From contig JACDAF010000062.1 of NCBI GenBank assembly GCA_013695575.1, positions 1 through 18,143 on the forward strand: a stretch of 18,143 nucleotides of DNA, read 5' to 3'. Numbering within the stretch: the first letter of the stretch is position 1; each line of letters starts with the position of its first letter. The position numbers were made by a program, and so were the translations under genes. The notes beneath the pieces are model-generated. The model had not been told where the DNA came from, did no database searches, and saw only the letters and a list, made by a program, of their open reading frames with translations. This document shows, piece after piece, positions 1 to 5,765 of the stretch. This stretch comes from Chloroflexota bacterium (GTDB lineage Bacteria; Chloroflexota; Limnocylindria; P2-11E).

Positions 1-100
1 GCACCAGGAACTCGCCGTCGTGGACCTCGAAGGTCAGCTCGTTGACCGCGACGACATCGCCGAATCGCTTCGAGACGCGGTCGAATGTGACGGTCGCCAT
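1..100 (-). CDS. Sugar-type ABC transporter ATP-binding protein (N-terminal 33 residues only)
   Basis: The gene runs off the left edge and only its first 33 codons are present. They read MATVTFDRVSKRFGDVVAV and continue to a DGEFLV segment. This is the usual start of carbohydrate-import (UgpC/MsmK/ThuK-type) ABC ATPases: strand one, the A-loop-like aromatic in KRFGD, then the lead-in to the Walker A loop, which lies outside the window. Such proteins power sugar or sugar-phosphate importers from the cytoplasmic face. The ATG start has no Shine-Dalgarno but sits exactly 7 nt after a TACTCT hexamer, so the transcript may be leaderless. Neighbouring glycoside hydrolase and glycosyltransferase genes fit a saccharide transporter. 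Substrate cannot be judged from this fragment. Confidence 0.8.
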   Translation of the reverse strand, partial: MATVTFDRVSKRFGDVVAVNELTFEVHDGEFLV

Positions 101-107
101 GACGACG

Positions 108-113
108 AGAGTA
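108..113 (-). promoter_or_regulatory. Putative -10 element (TACTCT) of a leaderless promoter
   Basis: On the minus strand TACTCT is followed by exactly 7 nt and then the ATG of the ABC ATPase. TANNNT 7 nt before the start codon is the arrangement known for leaderless transcripts in Actinobacteria and Deinococcus. It lies in the 30-bp gap after the stop of the secreted-protein gene. No convincing -35 element is visible. Confidence 0.4.
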
Positions 114-130
114 TGTCACCAGAGGCCAGG

Positions 131-676
131 TCACGGCTGGTCCACAAGCAGCCGCGTGAGCGCGGGACGCGGGTGGTCGAAGGGATCGAGGCGCACCCGC
201 GCGACGGTAAGGGCGTCCTCGCGCGAGGCCGCGGCCACTGCGATCACCCGGGCGAGGACACGCACCCGGAACGCCACCGCGTCATCGGGAGGATCGAGCC
301 GCACGACGATCCGGCGCTCGACACCGCTCTGGACCGCCGGCGCATCCTCGGTGAGGATCTGGCGTGGCCGGCCGACGTCGCGCGTGTACCACGCGATCCG
401 GACGAATCCCTCGCTGATCGCCGGGTCGCTGACGGCGAGGTCCAGCGCGACGCTCGCCCCGCCGCGCCCGATCCGGATGAGCTGGCTCTCGAGACCCCAG
501 GCACGACCGGCCGGAACGCCGAACACCAGCTCGTCGCCGGCGACCTGCAGCGGCGCCCGTGGCGTCGTGCGGCGGAAGCGGACGTCGTCGTCGGCGGCCG
601 CCGGGCCCGCCGCGGCGAGGAGCAGGGCGATCGCGAGAGCGAGCCTGCGCACCGCGCCATTGAACAGGAGCGACAC
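131..676 (-). CDS. Secreted protein of unknown function
   Basis: I do not recognise this family. The N-terminus has a basic VRR segment, a hydrophobic run rich in Leu and Ala and a small-residue end (AAA before DDD), which is a typical signal peptide with cleavage near residue 28. The mature part of about 150 residues is beta-rich in character (alternating hydrophobic stretches such as LVFGVPAG, ASVALDLAV, RRIVVRL) and has no cysteine or recognised catalytic motif. It may be a small extracytoplasmic beta-sandwich. The start is uncertain. I chose GTG at 674-676 because it gives a signal peptide of normal length; GTG at 650-652 and ATG at 728-730 are in frame. No clear ribosome binding site precedes any of them. 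It lies between the mannosidase fusion and the sugar ABC ATPase, so an accessory role in glycan handling is possible but unproven. Confidence 0.6.
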   Translation of the reverse strand: MSLLFNGAVRRLALAIALLLAAAGPAAADDDVRFRRTTPRAPLQVAGDELVFGVPAGRAWGLESQLIRIGRGGASVALDLAVSDPAISEGFVRIAWYTRDVGRPRQILTEDAPAVQSGVERRIVVRLDPPDDAVAFRVRVLARVIAVAAASREDALTVARVRLDPFDHPRPALTRLLVDQP

Positions 677-739
677 GCGCCGTTGGTGTCGGCATTTCGG
701 ATGACACACGGTCGCACGTTGTGAGGACATGTGGGCGCA

Positions 740-756
740 CGGCCGCTCCGCGGCCG
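740..756. terminator. GC-only stem-loop downstream of the mannosidase gene
   Basis: A perfect 7-bp stem (CGGCCGC / GCGGCCG) encloses a 3-nt loop, TCC. It sits in the 143-bp gap between the end of the PAP2-GH38 gene (820) and the secreted-protein start (676). Neither strand has a following T-run, so it is not a standard intrinsic terminator. It could stabilise an mRNA 3' end or be chance in GC-rich DNA. I see nothing else in this gap. Confidence 0.3.
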
Positions 757-819
757 ACCCGCCTCCGCCACGCGTCCCACCGCGGCGAAACCGTCCCGCG
801 CGACACTGCCTCATACGCC

Positions 820-3800
820 CTATGCGAGCGTGATGAGCCAGCTCCCGATCTCGTACGGCGCGAGCGTCGCGATCGCGCCGTCGCCAACGAGCTCGAGCGG
901 CGCGGCGGTGCGAATGACCTCGAGCCCCGTGTTGCCCAATCCCGATTCGCCCTCGCGCAGATCGACCGTCCGCGCCGTCGCGATAGGTCTACCGAACCGG
1001 AGCGTCGCTGCCGCCGTGCCACGTCCCGGGTTCAGCAGACGGATGAGCACCGAGTCGTCGGGGCCGGCCCGGAGCGCGCTGAGCTGGACGCATGCGTCGC
1101 CGCCGAGATGGAAGAGTGTCCGGCCCGTCACGAGCGTCGGCGCGGGTGACCCGGTGGGACCACGACGCGGCGCGACCGGCGGAGCGGGCCGTGGTCGGTC
1201 GGCAGAGGGCTCGACCCGGCCGAGCGGAACGGGCGGCGAAAGGAACTCGCGGACGACGCGCGCGGCCGCGGCCACGCCGGCGTCGCGCCCGAGGGGCACG
1301 ACGCAGTAGCGCGCGACGACCTCGCCGGGGAGCTGCGCGCTCGGCGTCTCGATCGCCGGGCCCGCGTGGCCGCGCCGCTCCGGCAGATCCCCGCGCGAGA
1401 GCCAGCCGACGCTCCGGAACAGCGTGATCGCGATGGTGCCGCCGTCATCGAGCACGGCGTACTCGCGCAGCCCGTCGAGACCCACCGCCAGGCCGTGCGT
1501 CGCGCCCTGGACCGCGACGATCTCATGCGCGGCGCGGGTCTCCGTCGGGGGCTCGATCCACCCACGGGTCGGCGGGATCCTGTTCAGACGCGTGAGCCAG
1601 GCGAAGGCCGCTCCGGCGACGTGATCCAGAGTCTTCGTCGTCGTCTCGCAAAGTGCCCGCAGCCTGTGGTCGCGCGCGGCGTTCGCGACGCGCACGGTCA
1701 CGTCGACGCGGTGCGCGCCGGCGTCGAGGGCGACGAGCACCGTGGCGGGGCACGACACCAGGTCGGGCAGGCGCGCGAGCCGGTCCTCGCGGAGCGTCGC
1801 GGGGAGCTCGAGCGGCAGCTGGACCGTCGCGGTCGCCCGGTCGCCATGCACGAGTGCCGCCACCCGCCCCACCAGACCCGCGGCCCGCACCGTCGGGCCC
1901 GCGAACGAATAGGAGTACTCGTCGCCACGGTCGCCGTCGTCGACGAGCACGTTCTGCCTGCCCGTGCGCTCGCCGGTCGATCGGTCGGTGATCGTGAAGC
2001 TGCCGTCGGCCGCCACCTCGACCCGAAGATGCTCGTTCTCGAGGACACCCTCAGGTGTGGCCGTGGGCGCAGGCCCCCCGGGGCGGGCCAAACTCACGAG
2101 TCCCAGGCCGGCCGAGCGCACGCGCCGCGGGACACCGTCAACGTCGACGACGGCGTCGCGACCCCAGGGGATCGGCTCGTACGCCAGTGGCCCGGCATCC
2201 TCTCCCGCGAGGTCGCGCGCGAGCCTCGCGGCGAGCGCCGAGCCGTCGTCGAGCACGTGGGTGAATCGCGGGGCCATGTCGAGATCGTGGACCGCATCGA
2301 TGGAGCAGCCGCAGATCGAGTCGTGAGGATGGTTCTCGAGCAGCACGCGCCACAGCGAGCGCAGCTCCGCTCTCGCGCCGCCGCCGGTGAGCGCGTCGAG
2401 CGGCTCGCAGCGCTCGAGCAGCAGACGCTCGCAACGCGCGTTCTGCTGCTTGATCCACACACGGGTGGCATTGACGCCGCGCAGGATCGGCCGGTAGCGG
2501 CCCGCCACCATCTCGCCGGCGAGGAGTCCCTTGGGCGACGGGAGCGCCGCGACGAACTCCTCGAGGCTCGCGATCCTGGTGTCGAGCCGCGGCAGCACCC
2601 TCCGCCCGGCGGCGAGCGCCTCGGGGAGCCGCTCATACGGCTCCGTGTGATCGTCGCCGACCATGAAGAGCAGCGCGTTCCCCGTGGCGTAGCCGCTCAG
2701 GCTGTCGACGATCCGCGGCAGGACGCGCCGCACCCGGCGCCGCAGTGCCGCGGGCGTCTCATCACCCGGACCGACCAGCGGGAGGGCGTTGGCATAGTGC
2801 GCGACCTGGTGCGACGCCAGCACCCGATCACCGGACGGTGCTTCCCAGCGAAACTCGCTGCCGAGCTCTTCCCCCTCGTGCCCGACGCCACGTGCGAAGA
2901 CGTAGCTCGTGTAGCCGAACCCGCGGAGAAGCTGCGGCATCTGCGCGGGATGACCGAACGGATCGGCGACGTAGCCGACACGCATCGCGCGCCCAAGACC
3001 GCCCGAGACGCGGAGTCCCTCCTGGAGGTTGCGGACCAGGGATTCCCCCGATACGAGCAGCAGATCCGCCAGCACGTACCACGGCCCGATGAGGAGACGA
3101 TCCTCGCGCACCAGCTTCTCGATCCGAGGGCGATCGTGCGGCCGGACAGCGAGGTGGTCCTCGAGGGCGATCGTCTGGCCGTCGAACGTGAACGAGCGGA
3201 AGTGCGGATCGCTCTCGAGCAGTGCCAGGAGCTTCGTCACCATCGGGACAAGGCGCGCGCGGTAGCCCTCGAAGCGCTCGTACCACTCGCGGTCCCAGTG
3301 CGTGTGCGGCACGACGAACGCGCGCCAGCGGACCTGCCGGCGGATGCGCGTCACGATCGCGGCGGCGGCGAGCCCGCCCGCCGCGCCCACGAGCGCGCCC
3401 CCGGTGACGTCGAGCGGGTAATGGACGCCCACCGCGACGCGCGCGAGCGCGATCCCGGCAGCGATGAGGATCGCGGGCGCACGGAGCCGCGGGTACATCT
3501 GGCCGAGCGCGACGGCCGCCCCCATGGCGAGCGCGGCGTCTCCCGACGGGAACGAGTACGACTCTGGATCGAACTGCAGGCGCGGCGGCGCGTCCGGGAT
3601 CGCGATGAACGGGCGCGGCCGCCGGAACACGAGCTTCAGCAGCTCGGCGACCGCCCAGGGCACCGCCATGCCGACGAGCACGGTGAGCGCGGCCCACAGG
3701 CCACGCCGTCCGAGGCCGCGACCGCGGAGCACGCCATACGACGCGAAGTACCAGATGAGTCCGTTGAAGTTCGCGACCACGAGCGCGAGCGCGAGCACCG

Positions 3801-3882
3801 CGGTGACCTCGTTGCGGGATGTGTTGATGCCGAGGTAGAGCTCGCGGTCGAAGCGGAAGACCGCCTCGAGGAGATCGGTCAC
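820..3882 (-). CDS. PAP2-family membrane phosphatase fused to GH38 alpha-mannosidase
   Basis: One uninterrupted 1020-codon frame holds two proteins' worth of domain. Residues 1-185 are a PAP2 lipid phosphatase with hydrophobic helices and the three motifs: K83-to-P91 (KLVFRRPRP), S110-FPSGD-115, and R148...H154...D158. The second motif carries Asp115 where the family normally has His. Residues 188-1020 are a complete GH38 alpha-mannosidase. Its motifs are PHTHWD (H193, H195, D197), the nucleophile region YVADPFG (D307), and NHPHDS (N517-D521), followed by a long beta-rich C-terminal region. GH38 enzymes cleave alpha-mannosides by a retaining, Zn-dependent mechanism. The ADPFGHPAQMPQLL segment resembles mannosylglycerate-type (MngB-like) members more than lysosomal ones. 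The GTG start overlaps the DedA stop as GTGA, implying coupled translation. A separate GH38 start at GTG 3352-3354 is possible but has no ribosome binding site. Substrate is inferred only. Confidence 0.85.
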   Translation of the reverse strand: MTDLLEAVFRFDRELYLGINTSRNEVTAVLALALVVANFNGLIWYFASYGVLRGRGLGRRGLWAALTVLVGMAVPWAVAELLKLVFRRPRPFIAIPDAPPRLQFDPESYSFPSGDAALAMGAAVALGQMYPRLRAPAILIAAGIALARVAVGVHYPLDVTGGALVGAAGGLAAAAIVTRIRRQVRWRAFVVPHTHWDREWYERFEGYRARLVPMVTKLLALLESDPHFRSFTFDGQTIALEDHLAVRPHDRPRIEKLVREDRLLIGPWYVLADLLLVSGESLVRNLQEGLRVSGGLGRAMRVGYVADPFGHPAQMPQLLRGFGYTSYVFARGVGHEGEELGSEFRWEAPSGDRVLASHQVAHYANALPLVGPGDETPAALRRRVRRVLPRIVDSLSGYATGNALLFMVGDDHTEPYERLPEALAAGRRVLPRLDTRIASLEEFVAALPSPKGLLAGEMVAGRYRPILRGVNATRVWIKQQNARCERLLLERCEPLDALTGGGARAELRSLWRVLLENHPHDSICGCSIDAVHDLDMAPRFTHVLDDGSALAARLARDLAGEDAGPLAYEPIPWGRDAVVDVDGVPRRVRSAGLGLVSLARPGGPAPTATPEGVLENEHLRVEVAADGSFTITDRSTGERTGRQNVLVDDGDRGDEYSYSFAGPTVRAAGLVGRVAALVHGDRATATVQLPLELPATLREDRLARLPDLVSCPATVLVALDAGAHRVDVTVRVANAARDHRLRALCETTTKTLDHVAGAAFAWLTRLNRIPPTRGWIEPPTETRAAHEIVAVQGATHGLAVGLDGLREYAVLDDGGTIAITLFRSVGWLSRGDLPERRGHAGPAIETPSAQLPGEVVARYCVVPLGRDAGVAAAARVVREFLSPPVPLGRVEPSADRPRPAPPVAPRRGPTGSPAPTLVTGRTLFHLGGDACVQLSALRAGPDDSVLIRLLNPGRGTAAATLRFGRPIATARTVDLREGESGLGNTGLEVIRTAAPLELVGDGAIATLAPYEIGSWLITLA

Positions 3883-4514
3883 CGGCGGCGCACGTGCCGC
3901 CACACGAAGATGCCGACTCCGGCAAGGAGGAGCCCGGCGACGAGGTAGTCGAGGCCCCGGAGGCTGTGCTTCAGGTCGAGCCAGTGGTCGCCGAGGATCA
4001 GACCGCCCCAGACGAGGAGCATGACCCAGGGGATCGCGCCGAGGACCGAGAACAACGTGAATCGCCACAGCGGCATGCGAGCGATGCCGGCGGGGACGGA
4101 GATGAAGGTGCGAACGATCGGGAGCATGCGGGAGAAGAACACCGTCGCGTCGCCCCAGCGCCGGAACCATCGGTCGGCGACGTCCAGATCGTGCGTGCTG
4201 ATGAGGACATACCGTCCGTACCGCTCGAGGAACGGCCGCCCGCCGAAGGCGCCGACGGCGTACGCGACGAGCGACCCCGCCGTGTTGCCGATGACGCCCG
4301 CGACCACCGCGCCCCAATACGTCCAGGTCGCGCCGGTCAAAGGCTCGACCACTCCGCGCGAGACGACCCACCCGGCGAACGGCAGGATGAGCTCGCTGGG
4401 CAGCGGGATCGCGGCACTCTCGATCGCCATCGCGACGGCGACGCCGACGTAGCCGAATCTCGCGTAGAGCCCTTCGAGGAACGGGATGACGATGACCTCG
4501 AGCGCCTCGAGCAC
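3879..4514 (-). CDS. DedA/SNARE-associated family membrane protein
   Basis: This 211-residue integral membrane protein has the DedA signatures. E32 is followed by IPLPSE (P39-S40-E41), and the FSRMLPIVRTFISVPAG stretch holds R129, P132 and R135, matching the conserved R-x-x-P-x-x-R motif. The length is normal for the family. DedA proteins have been shown to act as undecaprenyl-phosphate or phospholipid translocases in the cytoplasmic membrane. It is the first gene of a minus-strand operon and overlaps the PAP2-GH38 gene by 4 bases. DedA plus PAP2 would make sense as a lipid-carrier recycling pair: flipping C55-P and dephosphorylating C55-PP. The start is a GTG with no visible Shine-Dalgarno. 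A GATGAT hexamer ends 8 nt before it and may be a -10 element. Confidence 0.9.
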   Translation of the reverse strand: MLEALEVIVIPFLEGLYARFGYVGVAVAMAIESAAIPLPSELILPFAGWVVSRGVVEPLTGATWTYWGAVVAGVIGNTAGSLVAYAVGAFGGRPFLERYGRYVLISTHDLDVADRWFRRWGDATVFFSRMLPIVRTFISVPAGIARMPLWRFTLFSVLGAIPWVMLLVWGGLILGDHWLDLKHSLRGLDYLVAGLLLAGVGIFVWRHVRRR

Positions 4515-4521
4515 GTGTGCG

Positions 4522-4527
4522 TATCAT
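4522..4527 (+). promoter_or_regulatory. Putative -10 element of the glycosyltransferase operon
   Basis: TATCAT matches the TATAAT consensus at five of six positions. It lies in the 69-bp divergent gap (4515-4583) between DedA and the plus-strand glycosyltransferase. It would give a leader of about 50 nt that includes the AAGGAAGG ribosome binding site at 4565-4572. No good -35 is present 16-18 bp upstream. The reverse strand of the same site contributes GATGAT upstream of DedA, so the element may serve both directions. Confidence 0.35.
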
Positions 4528-4583
4528 CGAGCATCCGCGCAACTCGCGATGGGCCTGGTCATGCAAGGAAGGTCCCTCTGCCG

Positions 4584-5765
4584 ATGAGCACAGCGTCAGC
4601 GCTCGACGAGCGCATGCACGACGGGATCCGGCGGATCGGGACGGCCGATGTGGTCGTGGGGATCCCGAGCTTCCGCAACGCCGCGACGATCGGACACGTC
4701 GCGCGGGCCGTCGCGTCCGGACTGCTTGGCGGCTTCCCTCATCTGAAGGCGGTCATCGTGAGCTCCGACGGCGGCTCCGACGACGGGACGACCCAGGTCG
4801 TCCTGGACACGGTGCGCGATGTGCCCGTCATCGCGGGCTCCTACCGCGGACTGCCCGGCAAGGGCTCCGCCCTCCGCGCCATCTTCGAGTGCACATCCGG
4901 ACTGGGCGCGCGGGCCGGGGCGGTCGTGGACAGTGACCTTCGCAGCATCACGCCGCAGTGGGTGCAGCGGCTTCTCGGTCCGGTGCTGGACGGGACGGTG
5001 GACTACGTGACCCCGCTGTACGCGCGGCACAAGCACGATGGCACGATCACCAACACGATCGCGTATCCGCTCACGCGAGCGCTCTACGGCGTGCGCGTCC
5101 GCCAGCCGATCGGCGGCGAGTTCGGGTTCTCGGGAGAGCTTGCGCGCCGGTTCGTCGAGTCCGGCGACTGGAGTGGGCACATCGCGCGGTTCGGCATCGA
5201 CATCCATATGACGACGACGGCGCTCGTCTCGGGCGCTCGGATCGCGCAGGCGTTCCTCGGCGCCAAGATCCACGATCCGAAGGACCCGGGGTCGGACCTC
5301 GCGCCCATGTTCACGCAGGTGGTCGCCACCCTGTTCGACCTCGCCGGGCGCAACGCGGCGCGCTGGCGGGATGTCACCCGATCGCGCGGCGCGCCGGTGG
5401 TGGGTGACGTCGAGCCCGTCGAGCCCGAGGTCGTGAACGCGAGCACCGGGACCCTCCGCGCGAAGCACGCCGCCGGGAGCGACGAGCACGGCGCGGTGTG
5501 GGATGAGGTGCTCGGTCGAGCTCCCGACGCCCTCGACGCCCGCGAGTGGGCTCGGATCGTTTACGCGTTCCTCGCGGCTGCGGTGCGGGATCCGGCCCGC
5601 CGTGATCGCCTCGTGCAGGCCCTGGTGCCCCTGTACTTCGGGCGCGTCGCGCGATTCATCGATGACGCCGCCGACCTCTCCACGACCGAGTCGGAGCGTC
5701 TCGTCGAAGACCAGGCCGCCGCCTTCGAGGAAGAGAAGGGTTCGCTCCGCGAGCGGCTCGCGTAG
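4584..5765 (+). CDS. GT2/GT78-like glycosyltransferase, mannosylglycerate-synthase-like
   Basis: This is a 393-residue GT-A fold transferase. The N-terminus VVVGIPSFRN and SSDGGSDDGT is the nucleotide-binding start. It continues with PGKG (K93), a DSD metal motif (D116-D118), RQPIGGE (R173-E179), GIDIH (G204-H208) and later AKIHDP. This order of motifs, including PGKG, an aspartate pair, QPxGGE, GID and a late K-x-H, parallels Rhodothermus mannosylglycerate synthase (GT78), whose length is close to 400 residues. That enzyme transfers mannose from GDP-mannose to D-glycerate in one step. I infer a glyceryl- or related small-acceptor transferase; donor and acceptor are not proven. The C-terminal 120 residues are mostly helical and acidic. 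AAGGAAGG at 4565-4572 lies 11 nt before the ATG. It opens the operon, and its TAG overlaps the next GTG by one base. Confidence 0.75.
   Translation: MSTASALDERMHDGIRRIGTADVVVGIPSFRNAATIGHVARAVASGLLGGFPHLKAVIVSSDGGSDDGTTQVVLDTVRDVPVIAGSYRGLPGKGSALRAIFECTSGLGARAGAVVDSDLRSITPQWVQRLLGPVLDGTVDYVTPLYARHKHDGTITNTIAYPLTRALYGVRVRQPIGGEFGFSGELARRFVESGDWSGHIARFGIDIHMTTTALVSGARIAQAFLGAKIHDPKDPGSDLAPMFTQVVATLFDLAGRNAARWRDVTRSRGAPVVGDVEPVEPEVVNASTGTLRAKHAAGSDEHGAVWDEVLGRAPDALDAREWARIVYAFLAAAVRDPARRDRLVQALVPLYFGRVARFIDDAADLSTTESERLVEDQAAAFEEEKGSLRERLA

Noticed and set aside
20..724. Plus-strand frame opposite the secreted protein and ABC ATPase
   Set aside because: It has charged, repetitive composition with no motif. 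The opposite strand has a signal peptide and a recognisable ATPase N-terminus.
1366..3948. An 860-codon open frame on the plus strand opposite the PAP2-GH38 gene
   Set aside because: Its translation is Arg/Asp/Glu-rich with no domain pattern. The minus strand carries intact GH38 and PAP2 motifs, so this is an antisense shadow caused by high GC.
3883..4566. Upstream extension of the PAP2-GH38 frame by 228 codons
   Set aside because: The extension is Arg-rich and out of frame with a well-supported DedA gene. The GTG overlapping the DedA stop is the credible start.
3894..4583. Upstream extension of the first glycosyltransferase frame
   Set aside because: It is antisense to DedA and has low-complexity charged composition. 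The ATG at 4584 has a ribosome binding site and a proper GT-A N-terminus.
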